A stretch of DNA of 34,370 nucleotides, from positions 1-34,370 of the forward strand of contig CAKJZE010000002.1 of assembly GCA_918285425.1 (NCBI GenBank). Direction: 5' to 3'. The number at the start of each line of letters is the position of its first letter. Positions within the stretch are counted from its first letter, which is position 1. The notes beneath the pieces were generated by a model. That model searched no databases, was not told where the DNA came from, and worked only from the letters and a program-made list of their open reading frames with translations. Position numbers and translations under genes: made by a program. This document shows, piece after piece, positions 18,072 to 26,413 of this stretch. The DNA is from Clostridiales bacterium. GTDB taxonomy: Bacteria > Bacillota > Clostridia > Christensenellales > UBA1242.

Positions 18072-18091
18072 AAAATTTAATACATATCAGT

Positions 18092-18562
18092 TTATTCAAC
18101 AGGAGTTATTTTTACATTTGTTGCCTTAACATTCATTTCTGAAACAAGAATTGAAAGAATTTTTGCCACTTCACTGCTTGTCAGACCATTTGCGGTTTTG
18201 ACAAAGACATTGATATTTTCTCCAGAACATGTCACAATGACATCATCATAGCCAGAAGCTTGTATCTTTTCTTCCAAAATCATTTCAGTCTCAACCCTTG
18301 CAGCGATTTCAGCTTTTAAAACCTTAGCATTTTCTACCTCGCTGGCATCAGCCGATGCTGATATGATTGAATCATAAATTTCAAGCTGATAATTTCGTGC
18401 CGAAATTTTATCTGCTCTGCAAGTAGTAAAAAAGTTTGCCGTTGTTGTCGTCGTCTGTAAATCATTATCATTGTCATTTAAAGCAATGTTCAAATAGCCA
18501 GTTATCAACAACAATAATACCATTGACACTAAAATAAATATTTTTTTCCTTTTACTTAACAT
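18092..18562 (-). CDS. spoIIIAH: Stage III sporulation protein AH
   Basis: Start reassigned to ATG at 18562 (MLSKRKK...), preceded by AAGGAGGGTGGAAAG. 'FFTTCRADKISARNYQLEIYDSIISASADASEVENAKVLKAEIAARVETEMILEEKIQASGYDDVIV' is SpoIIIAH-like. Confidence 0.93.
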   Translation of the reverse strand: MLSKRKKIFILVSMVLLLLITGYLNIALNDNDNDLQTTTTTANFFTTCRADKISARNYQLEIYDSIISASADASEVENAKVLKAEIAARVETEMILEEKIQASGYDDVIVTCSGENINVFVKTANGLTSSEVAKILSILVSEMNVKATNVKITPVE

Positions 18563-18591
18563 CTTTCCACCCTCCTTAAAATATATAATTT

Positions 18592-19155
18592 TCATTTATT
18601 TCCCTCCAACACTTCAACATTTGACAAGCTTACATTCATTACACTCGACACAACATTTGACAAAGTGTTTATCAACTTAATATCTACACTGCCACTTACA
18701 ACAATAAGCACTCCCTGAACTTTAGGTAACCTTTCCACAACCACAACAGGCATAGTCATTGTTCCATTTTTAATTTCCACAGCCGTTGTCTGCAATGATC
18801 CAGCACCATTTTGATTAGCAGCATTAGTTTGAACCGTGTTTTCAAGATAAGTTATCGTTGGGCTTTCATCAATCATCAAAAAGACCCTGGCCTCATCAAC
18901 TCCCTTAACACTCTCAAGTACATATTTAAGTCTATGCTCTTGTGCTTCGCAATATTCCTGCCAAGACACAGCATTTTGTGAAACAGCATTTTCTTCAGTA
19001 CTTTTTTTGTTATTTGTGGTTTTCAAAGAGCTTGCAAAAATAATCACAACTAAAACACACAGCACTGCTGTAAGTAAATATTTGGATTTTTTATCTTTAA
19101 AAAATTCTTGTAATTTCACCAAAAATTTATTGTCTGATTTTTTTGTATTTGCCAT
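18592..19155 (-). CDS. spoIIIAG: Stage III sporulation protein AG
   Basis: One TM, 'EAQEHRLKYVLESVKGVDEARVFLMID...PKVQGVLIVVSGSVDIKLINTLSNVVSSVMNVSLSNVEVLE'. Confidence 0.93.
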   Translation of the reverse strand: MANTKKSDNKFLVKLQEFFKDKKSKYLLTAVLCVLVVIIFASSLKTTNNKKSTEENAVSQNAVSWQEYCEAQEHRLKYVLESVKGVDEARVFLMIDESPTITYLENTVQTNAANQNGAGSLQTTAVEIKNGTMTMPVVVVERLPKVQGVLIVVSGSVDIKLINTLSNVVSSVMNVSLSNVEVLEGNK

Positions 19156-19260
19156 ATCAATTTACATTAAAATATATTCATCTTTACATCATTTTATTAA
19201 TATCAGTTTTTATAAAAAATCGCAAATTATTAACATTTTTATTAACATTTTAACAATATT

Positions 19261-19446
19261 TTAAAGAAAATGCGACAATAATGCAAAATTTTTAAACAAA
19301 TCAACAAATGAAATTACTACTGAATAGAATAAATAAAGGCTGGTTACCATCGAACATAAATTTTTAATTTTTCCATCTGGCAAAATAACAGACATAAGCA
19401 CATTAAGCATGGCACAAACTGCAATATTAATTATTAAATTATTCAT
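19261..19446 (-). CDS. spoIIIAF: Stage III sporulation protein AF, TM region only (61 aa)
   Basis: Lies between spoIIIAE and spoIIIAG. 'VLMSVILPDGKIKNLCSMVTSLYLFYSVVISFVDLFK' lines up with the SpoIIIAF N-terminal TM segment ('ILPSSSMQKYAKMVVSLLLIVVMLTPIFKLFK' in B. subtilis, from memory). Confidence 0.78.
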   Translation of the reverse strand: MNNLIINIAVCAMLNVLMSVILPDGKIKNLCSMVTSLYLFYSVVISFVDLFKNFALLSHFL

Positions 19447-19447
19447 T

Positions 19448-20710
19448 TTACAGCACCCCTGATAAAGAACATATCATTAAATATATGGTGAAAAAATACA
19501 TAAGTGCTATTCCGATTATGATAACAACAAGAAGTCTCAAGTTCTCTGCTATGTCATACAAAAATTTAGAGCTCTTTTTATCCCCAACCGGCTCCACTAT
19601 TCCAGCAACAAGTTTAAAAGATATTTGTATGACGGCAACCGACAATATTGCAGAAACAGATGACGAAATTATAAGTATCACACCCGCAAATCCCACAGCA
19701 TTTTTCGCAATAAGTCCACCAGCTTTTACAAGCTCAAAACCATCAGAGATATACCCACCCAGCATTGGTATATAATTTTTTATTGCATATTTTGTTGCCT
19801 TGATCGTCAAACCATCTTTACTTATTGCCAAAATACTCTTGAGAGATAGAAATGCCATAAACACAGCACAGGTTGTACCAATCACCCACTTAAAACAAGA
19901 TTTTAAAAATGCATTAAATTTATCAAGGGTTACATTATTTGAAATATTGCCAATTATTGAAAGAATTAAACTTAAAGTAAAAATTGGAAAGAGTATATAA
20001 AGAAAAATTTTTGAGACAAGAAGTGACAAAAAAGAAATCAGTGGCGAAAATGCACCAACAGATGCAACCCCACCAATAGTTGTCATAAGTGTTATTAAAA
20101 CAGGAAAAATCAAATCCATTTGCTTTTGTATATTTGCTATATTATTTTTTGTGTTTAAAATTAGACCAGATATAAGATGTGCAGAAATTAAAACAACCCC
20201 AGCATAGCAAATCAAAAAAACAATTTCAGACACACCGCTTATTTTACTACCACGTAGATTATTAAATAATGCTGTTAAAAGTATAATTAATAATATTATT
20301 GAAAATGGTGCAATTATTTGACTTATAAAAGTTTTAATTTTTTGCATAAGTAAGCTGAAGAAAAAATCAAGTCCGACATTATCTTCCCCTGAAATGATTG
20401 CTTTAACATATTCCTTAAAAGATTTGCCATTTAACAATGAAAAATTTATATCTTCATTTTCAAGCAAAACTTCCAGTGCAGTAAAATCAATATCTTCTAA
20501 AATTGCAAAAGTGCTGTCTTGCAAATCCTGTTCAATATCAGCTGAATCATCTTCAGCTTTTACGTATTCACAATAATTTGCATTAATATTCATAAAAAAT
20601 AAAAACGCAAAAATAGCCAAAATTATACATATTTTCACTCTATTTCTTGTCAAATTAATGAAAATATTGCAGAAATTAATTTTTTTATGATTGGGAAAGC
20701 CAATGTACAT
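19448..20710 (-). CDS. spoIIIAE: Stage III sporulation protein AE (start uncertain)
   Basis: Signal-like N-terminus then multi-TM protein with 'IIAPFSIILLIILLTALFNNL...GVVLISAHLISGLILNTKNNIANIQKQMDLIFPVLITLMTTIGGVASVGAF'. Listed start overlaps spoIIIAD by 61 nt, so the true start is probably further in. Confidence 0.92.
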   Translation of the reverse strand: MYIGFPNHKKINFCNIFINLTRNRVKICIILAIFAFLFFMNINANYCEYVKAEDDSADIEQDLQDSTFAILEDIDFTALEVLLENEDINFSLLNGKSFKEYVKAIISGEDNVGLDFFFSLLMQKIKTFISQIIAPFSIILLIILLTALFNNLRGSKISGVSEIVFLICYAGVVLISAHLISGLILNTKNNIANIQKQMDLIFPVLITLMTTIGGVASVGAFSPLISFLSLLVSKIFLYILFPIFTLSLILSIIGNISNNVTLDKFNAFLKSCFKWVIGTTCAVFMAFLSLKSILAISKDGLTIKATKYAIKNYIPMLGGYISDGFELVKAGGLIAKNAVGFAGVILIISSSVSAILSVAVIQISFKLVAGIVEPVGDKKSSKFLYDIAENLRLLVVIIIGIALMYFFTIYLMICSLSGVL

Positions 20711-21030
20711 ATTGCAATTTTACCCCCTAGTAATATTTTTGAAGCTATCAGCTTATTCCCACTATCTTCAGCAAGGTCAGATGTAAATTCGGTTATGTAC
20801 CCAACTCCAATAACTTTCATAATTGGATTAATAATATCCAAAGAAATGTTGCCTTGATTGTGTAAATTTACAAATTCTCCAATTATATCATTAATACCAC
20901 TCATTGAAAGTGTAAAAATAATTAATGCACCACAAATATTGCTGATAACTGCAATCTCCGGTTTATATTGCTTAAGTACAATATTAATAATTATAGTACA
21001 AACACCAATACCAATAATTTTGATCAACAT
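20650..21030 (-). CDS. spoIIIAD: Stage III sporulation protein AD
   Basis: 'LIKIIGIGVCTIIINIVLKQYKPEIAVISNICGALIIF...IMKVIGVGYITEFTSDLAEDSGNKLIASKILLGGKIAI'. Confidence 0.95.
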   Translation of the reverse strand: MLIKIIGIGVCTIIINIVLKQYKPEIAVISNICGALIIFTLSMSGINDIIGEFVNLHNQGNISLDIINPIMKVIGVGYITEFTSDLAEDSGNKLIASKILLGGKIAICTLAFPIIKKLISAIFSLI

Positions 21031-21038
21031 ATTTGCAC

Positions 21039-21236
21039 CTAGTATAAATTAAACAGTGTTTTAACAGTGTCAAACAATCCACTTACCATATTAAGTACCA
21101 TAATCAGTGCTATGACAAGACCCGCAAGCGTTGCAAGTGTTGCTATCTCACTTTTACCCTGGTGCTGTAAAATTTGACTTATGACTGCAGTTAAAATTCC
21201 AATTGCAGCTATTTTAAAAATTACATCAATATCCAT
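21039..21236 (-). CDS. spoIIIAC: Stage III sporulation protein AC
   Basis: 'MDIDVIFKIAAIGILTAVISQILQHQGKSEIATLATLAGLVIALIMVL...LFDTVKTLFNLY'. Confidence 0.95.
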   Translation of the reverse strand: MDIDVIFKIAAIGILTAVISQILQHQGKSEIATLATLAGLVIALIMVLNMVSGLFDTVKTLFNLY

Positions 21237-21245
21237 ACTATTCCC

Positions 21246-21731
21246 TTAAATAATCAAAATACAAATTACAGATCCTATTGCTAATGATATTTTAAAAATC
21301 AACCCTTCTTTAATATTTCTTGATTTTTTACACAGTTCTGTCCTGTAAGAAATCACCTGCTTAAAATTCTCTATTGCCGCTATCTGGTTAGCCTCATCAC
21401 TTGTGCCAAGTTGTAACAAAAAATTTTTAATCTCCTGAATTTCTGAAGTTTTTAAAAATCCTATCTCAGTAAGTTGCAATTCATTATTTACAGCACCAAT
21501 ACATTTTTTAAAACCTATGAATATTTTATCAAATTGAGATGGATAATTTTTGACAAAACCATCAATCAGTTCATTTGTCTTCATTCGGTACATAGAAATG
21601 TTCGTTTTCAAATAATCACAAAAAACAACAATAAGTTTATAAAATTCATCTCTTAAAACAACTATTTTTGCGATTTTTTTACCAATAAGTGCAGAAACAC
21701 ACATTATACCAACACAAAGTACATAGACCAT
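21246..21731 (-). CDS. spoIIIAB: Stage III sporulation protein AB
   Basis: Terminal TM helices around 'LIVVFCDYLKTNISMYRMKTNELI...LLQLGTSDEANQIAAIENFK'. Confidence 0.9.
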   Translation of the reverse strand: MVYVLCVGIMCVSALIGKKIAKIVVLRDEFYKLIVVFCDYLKTNISMYRMKTNELIDGFVKNYPSQFDKIFIGFKKCIGAVNNELQLTEIGFLKTSEIQEIKNFLLQLGTSDEANQIAAIENFKQVISYRTELCKKSRNIKEGLIFKISLAIGSVICILII

Positions 21732-21739
21732 TTTTCACC

Positions 21740-22645
21740 TTAAAAATAAATACAGTTCAAGTTCTCATTAAAAATTGCCTTACAAAATCCCGGTCCATTT
21801 TTATCAGATAGAACAACAATTCTTTCAAAATAATTTTCATTTAAAACTTTATTGAAGCTTTGCTTGGATTTTAATTGTGCAAGACTGTCACCATGTACTG
21901 ATGCAACAACTTTCACACCACTGTTGATTGCATACATGCAAGCTTCAATATCTTCTTCATCTGCAAGCTCATCAGTTATAATAACGTCTGGCCTTAATGC
22001 CCTGACGCCATTTGTAAATGCATATTTTTTGCTTGCCCCTGAAACGATGTCAGCAAACTTTCCAACATTAAGCATTGCAGAGCCATTTAAGCAAGAAGCA
22101 ATCTCATAGCGTTCATCAACCACCAAAACATTTATCACTTTGTCTCTAATTTCTGAAATCTTCCTTGCAATATCACGCAAATATGTTGTCTTTCCTGCAC
22201 CTGGCGGTGAGACAATAAGTGTGTTTTTTATCTGGCCTTGACTATAAATAAATTTAAACGCAACAGCCGAACAATTGATAACTTCATGCGGTATTCTTAT
22301 ATTTATTGAACAGATATCTTTGATTGTCTTTGGCAAAAAATTATCAGAATTGACACTTTCACCAGCAATACCAATACGAATTCCACCACATGCTGTTATA
22401 AAACCCTGTTTGATTTGGTGATTATATGCATAAAGTGAATTCTCTGTTCCACGCCTGACAACAAAATCAATCATGTCTTTATTGCAATAAACACTTTGTC
22501 CATCACTTGAGGTAAGCATTATATTTTTGCCAAAATAGTTCATAACAACAGGGCAATTTCTTCTTAAGCGCAGTTCAGTGATTTTGTTTTGATCAAAACG
22601 TCTCATTGCATTTAAAAGCACTTCAGGTAATAAATTATTCAGCAT
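21740..22645 (-). CDS. spoIIIAA: Stage III sporulation protein AA (ATPase)
   Basis: Walker A 'SPPGAGKTTYLRDIARKIS', 'RALRPDVIITDELADEEDIEACMYAINSGVKVVASVHGDS'. Confidence 0.97.
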   Translation of the reverse strand: MLNNLLPEVLLNAMRRFDQNKITELRLRRNCPVVMNYFGKNIMLTSSDGQSVYCNKDMIDFVVRRGTENSLYAYNHQIKQGFITACGGIRIGIAGESVNSDNFLPKTIKDICSINIRIPHEVINCSAVAFKFIYSQGQIKNTLIVSPPGAGKTTYLRDIARKISEIRDKVINVLVVDERYEIASCLNGSAMLNVGKFADIVSGASKKYAFTNGVRALRPDVIITDELADEEDIEACMYAINSGVKVVASVHGDSLAQLKSKQSFNKVLNENYFERIVVLSDKNGPGFCKAIFNENLNCIYF

Positions 22646-22705
22646 GCATTTCCCCCTTTGTTTATAAAATCATATTACCAAGTTACTTTACATATGTTGA
22701 AAGCA

Positions 22706-22738
22706 CAAAAAAAAATATGTCACAAATTGACATATTTT
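22706..22738 (-). terminator. Intrinsic terminator after efp
   Basis: Minus-strand AAAATATGTCA-ATTTG-TGACATATTTT perfect 11-bp stem running into a T-tract. Confidence 0.88.
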
Positions 22739-22759
22739 CATTTTAGATTGTAAAGAACC

Positions 22760-23317
22760 CTATACTCTTGACATATATGTTCCAGTTCTTGTATCAACAC
22801 GGATTCTTTCACCATTGTTAACAAAAAGTGGAACTTGAATTACATAACCTGTTTCAAGTGTAGCTGGCTTAAAGCTTGCCTTTGAAGTATCACCTTGAAT
22901 TCCTGGTTCGCACTCCACAATGTTAAGCTCAACAAAGTTTGGTGGCTCAACACTGAAAGCAGATCCCTTATAGAACTGAATAGTGCAATTCATATTCTCT
23001 GTGATAAAGTTAAGTGCATCTTCAACTTGATCTTTATTAAGAGGCACTTGCTCGTAAGTTTCATTGTCCATGAAATAATAGAGCCCTGCATCGTTATAAA
23101 GATACATCATTTCCTTTCTTTCAATAAGTGCTTTTTCAAATTTTTCAACTGGGTTAAAAGTTTTTTCAACAACTTGACCAGTTACAATATTTTTTAATTT
23201 AGTTCTTACGAAAGCAGCACCTTTACCTGGTTTTACGTGTAAAAAATCAACTACAACATAAATTTTGCCTTCATACTCAAATGTAACACCTTTTCTTAAA
23301 TCTCCTGCAGTAATCAT
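22760..23317 (-). CDS. efp: Elongation factor P
   Basis: '[47 protein letters not shown]...[12 protein letters not shown]'. SD GGAGGAAG. Confidence 0.98.
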   Translation of the reverse strand: MITAGDLRKGVTFEYEGKIYVVVDFLHVKPGKGAAFVRTKLKNIVTGQVVEKTFNPVEKFEKALIERKEMMYLYNDAGLYYFMDNETYEQVPLNKDQVEDALNFITENMNCTIQFYKGSAFSVEPPNFVELNIVECEPGIQGDTSKASFKPATLETGYVIQVPLFVNNGERIRVDTRTGTYMSRV

Positions 23318-23347
23318 AAACTTCCTCCATTAATTTTTAACTTTAAT

Positions 23348-23376
23348 AGTATAACACCAAAAATACCAAAAATCAA
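23348..23376 (-). promoter_or_regulatory. Sigma-A-type promoter for efp
   Basis: Minus strand TTGATT (23371-23376), N17, TG-T-TATACT (23348-23353). Confidence 0.65.
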
Positions 23377-24218
23377 TCAATTGTTTCAAAAATTTGTTTC
23401 ATTTTAACACTATCTTGTGTTTGTGCACCACTTGACTCACAAATTACAGTTGCATCAATGTTGTGTTCTTTTAAAACTTCAGCTAAATATTGAAAATTTG
23501 GTCCATACAAATCATCTTCATCATAATTGAGATGTTTAATTTCTCCCTTATCCCCATACATAACTTTTGAAAAATGAATATGTACCTTTTTGTATCTTTC
23601 ACCAATATATTTTTTCAAAGTCATAAAAACATTTTCAAAATCTTGCTTTGTTTTTAAACAACCACATCCAAATGCATTGATATGCCCAAAATCAAGTGTA
23701 GGTATTATTCTTTGATCAAGCGCACACATTTGTGCCACTTCTTCAACCGTACCTATCTGACCATGTTTTCCCATAGTTTCCGGGCAAATATACATGTCAT
23801 AAAACTCGTTTTCATCTAAAAGAACTATCAATTCTTTTAAACGCTTCATGACCATGTCAAAGGCTTCCTGCCTTGTCGCCTTCATTAAACTTCCTGGATG
23901 GAACACCAAATATTTAGCCCCCATCAATTTCATCTTCTTTAAACTGTCAATGATATAGCCTTTTGACTTATTCGCCATTTCCTCATCTGGATTTGCAAGA
24001 TTGATATAGTATGGTCCATGCACGCTTAACAAAATACCTTTTTCACTGAAAGCTTTATTTATTGACAAAGCTTTTTCATCACTGATTCGAATACCCTTGT
24101 TAAACGCATATTCATATGCATCAAGACCATGAATCATAAGCCATTCTGGCACCTCTTCAGTGTGGCTGTGCAATTTTACAAATTCTTCACAAAATCCTGA
24201 CGGACCAAACCTTACCAT
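23373..24218 (-). CDS. Endonuclease IV-like TIM-barrel (AP endonuclease family 2) protein
   Basis: 'LLSVHGPYYINLANPDEE', 'YLVFHPGS', 'YICPETMGKHGQIGTVEEV', 'PTLDFGHINA', 'KVHIHFSK': AP-endonuclease-2 metal-site-like motifs. Confidence 0.82.
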   Translation of the reverse strand: MVRFGPSGFCEEFVKLHSHTEEVPEWLMIHGLDAYEYAFNKGIRISDEKALSINKAFSEKGILLSVHGPYYINLANPDEEMANKSKGYIIDSLKKMKLMGAKYLVFHPGSLMKATRQEAFDMVMKRLKELIVLLDENEFYDMYICPETMGKHGQIGTVEEVAQMCALDQRIIPTLDFGHINAFGCGCLKTKQDFENVFMTLKKYIGERYKKVHIHFSKVMYGDKGEIKHLNYDEDDLYGPNFQYLAEVLKEHNIDATVICESSGAQTQDSVKMKQIFETID

Positions 24219-24219
24219 A

Positions 24220-25071
24220 CTATTCCCCTTCGTACAAATATATTTTGTTCTTTATGTTACCACCAGTGCAAGTAACAACTGCAAATTCTGCGCCATTATA
24301 CTTTGCCAAATATTCACCATCTGCCAAATCTACTTCTACAGTTTTACCATTGCCAAGATCACACATTTGATTTTTATTAAGCAATATTTCTCTCATTTTC
24401 AAAATTGCATTTACATTGATAACTGCGGCATTTATATCCTTCTCTATGTCATCAAGCACACATGCCTGGCCAATTTTAAAAGCACCACTTCGTGTTCTTA
24501 TAATACAAACTGTGGTCGCAACCGTACCCAGCTGCGTTGCAATATCTCTTACAATAGATCGCACGTATGTTCCGCTTGAACAATGTATTTTGAGCTTAAA
24601 AATGTCGTTTTGAGCAGTTTTTTCAACTTTGATGTCATAAATTTGCACTTTTTTTGGTTTTAATTCAACTTCGGTTCCACTTCTTGCCAAATCATATGCA
24701 CGCCTGCCACCTATATTTTTAGAGCTATAAACAGGTGGCACTTGGTCAATTTCACCAACCAATAATTTTGCAGCTTCACATACTTGCTTAAAAGTAACAA
24801 TCTTATCTTCTCTTTTTTGAACTACACCATCTGAATCTAAAGTGTCTGTTAAAACCCCAAACTTTGCAAGTGCAACATATTCTTTATCCTTATTTAAAAA
24901 ATAATCAAAAAAGCGAGTGGCTTTGCCTATTGCCAAAGTTAGCACACCCGAAGCAGCTGGATCCAGTGTACCAAGATGACCAACTTTAGCGCCAGCCAAT
25001 CTCTTCACCTTGTTCACAATAAGCCCAGAAGATATACCAGTAGGCTTAATAATATTGATAAACCCTATCAC
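24220..25071 (-). CDS. truB: tRNA pseudouridine(55) synthase
   Basis: 'GFINIIKPTGISSGLIVNKVKRLAGAKVGHLGTLDPAASGVLTLAIGKATRFFDYF', 'VPPVYSSKNIGGRRAYDLAR'. Confidence 0.97.
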   Translation of the reverse strand: MIGFINIIKPTGISSGLIVNKVKRLAGAKVGHLGTLDPAASGVLTLAIGKATRFFDYFLNKDKEYVALAKFGVLTDTLDSDGVVQKREDKIVTFKQVCEAAKLLVGEIDQVPPVYSSKNIGGRRAYDLARSGTEVELKPKKVQIYDIKVEKTAQNDIFKLKIHCSSGTYVRSIVRDIATQLGTVATTVCIIRTRSGAFKIGQACVLDDIEKDINAAVINVNAILKMREILLNKNQMCDLGNGKTVEVDLADGEYLAKYNGAEFAVVTCTGGNIKNKIYLYEGE

Positions 25072-26039
25072 TTGTTTTTAAGTTCCTTTTCAACAGATTT
25101 AATAATAAGATCTCGTGTTATCTCAATCGGCTCAGCAATTTTACAACCTGCAGCTTTTAAATGTCCACCGCCACCGAAATCTTCAGCAATATTTTTTGCA
25201 CTGTATGGTGATTTTGTCCTGATTGATAAATAGTACACACCATCGTCATCTTGTGATAACAATACAACAATCTTTACAGACTCAAGCAATAGTGCATTGT
25301 CAGTTAACCCTTTTGTGTCTTTCATAGATGTGCCCGTGTTTTTAAAATCAGATTGCGACAAAACTATGATTGCCACATGGTTATCAAAAATAAGCTCTGT
25401 TTTATTAATTGACAGCTTCCAAAGTTCATACTCATTAATTTTTTTACTGTTAAATAATGGATAAGTAATCTCGTCCATTAAAAAACCACCTTGTTCAAGC
25501 ATATCAGCCACAATTCTGAAAGTTGAAGGATATGCTGAAGAAAATTTCAAACACCCAGTGTCTGTCAAAATTCCGCCAATTAAACATTTACAAATTTCTT
25601 GAGTTAAATTAACTTGTAACAATTTTAAAAGTTGATAAATATTTTCACAAGTAGATGAGACATTGCTGTTTATATATGCAAATTTACAAAAATCTTGTGG
25701 ATCCATGTGATGGTCAACACAAATAGTAGTCTTCACATTTTTTCTATATTTATATCTTAAACGTCCAAGTCTTGACTCGTCACTTAAATCAAGAACCACA
25801 GCAACATCATATTCTTTCTGTTTTTCATTATTAATAAGCTTTGCATCTTTTAAAAAGTATGCATTTTCAGGCAACTGTGAGTCAATAAATACATGTGCTA
25901 TCTTACCCATACTTTCAAGACCAAGCTTAAGCGCAAGTGAACTGCCAACAGCATCAATATCAGTATGAACATGGGAATAAATTGCAAAAGTTTTATTACT
26001 TTTTATTATTTCAGCTATTTTATTAAGATCAGTTTTCAT
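25068..26039 (-). CDS. nrnA: DHH/DHHA1 phosphoesterase (NrnA-like)
   Basis: 'YSHVHTDIDAVGSSLALKLGL', 'CVDHHMDPQDF', 'GGGGHLKAAGCKI'. Start placed at 26039 (MKTDLNK, SD GGAGAT). Confidence 0.92.
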   Translation of the reverse strand: MKTDLNKIAEIIKSNKTFAIYSHVHTDIDAVGSSLALKLGLESMGKIAHVFIDSQLPENAYFLKDAKLINNEKQKEYDVAVVLDLSDESRLGRLRYKYRKNVKTTICVDHHMDPQDFCKFAYINSNVSSTCENIYQLLKLLQVNLTQEICKCLIGGILTDTGCLKFSSAYPSTFRIVADMLEQGGFLMDEITYPLFNSKKINEYELWKLSINKTELIFDNHVAIIVLSQSDFKNTGTSMKDTKGLTDNALLLESVKIVVLLSQDDDGVYYLSIRTKSPYSAKNIAEDFGGGGHLKAAGCKIAEPIEITRDLIIKSVEKELKNK

Positions 26040-26391
26040 CTTTATCTCCACTTATTTTATCAATAAGTTCAATGATTTCTTGCCCTTTTTCATAGGATTC
26101 ATCAAGCCTGAAATCCAGATTTGGCATAGTGCGAAGTCTGATCATGCCCATAAGTTCTTTTCTTATAAATGACTTTGCATTATTTAAGATTGCAAGTACC
26201 ATGCTTTTAAGGTTTAAATCACCAAGCACGCTTATTGCAATTTTGGCATAGCTTAAATCAGCAGCTGTATCAACATCAATAACCGATATAATCACACCTT
26301 CAAGTTCCGGATTGCGTAATTTGTTTGCAATGATATCCGCAATAGCTTTCTGCATCTCACTGTTAATTCTGTCCATTCTGTATCCTGCCAT
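26029..26391 (-). CDS. rbfA: Ribosome-binding factor A
   Basis: 'YRMDRINSEMQKAIADIIANKLRNPELEGVIISVIDVDTAADLSYAKIAISVLG'. Confidence 0.95.
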   Translation of the reverse strand: MAGYRMDRINSEMQKAIADIIANKLRNPELEGVIISVIDVDTAADLSYAKIAISVLGDLNLKSMVLAILNNAKSFIRKELMGMIRLRTMPNLDFRLDESYEKGQEIIELIDKISGDKDEN

Positions 26392-26413
26392 CAGTTTACT
26401 CCTTTATAAAGTT

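Noticed and set aside
22646-22705. Possible sigma-E promoter upstream of spoIIIAA
   Set aside because: ACATATGT-N14-ATATGATT resembles the spacing, but the -10 is a poor match to CATACAnT; too weak to call in AT-rich DNA.
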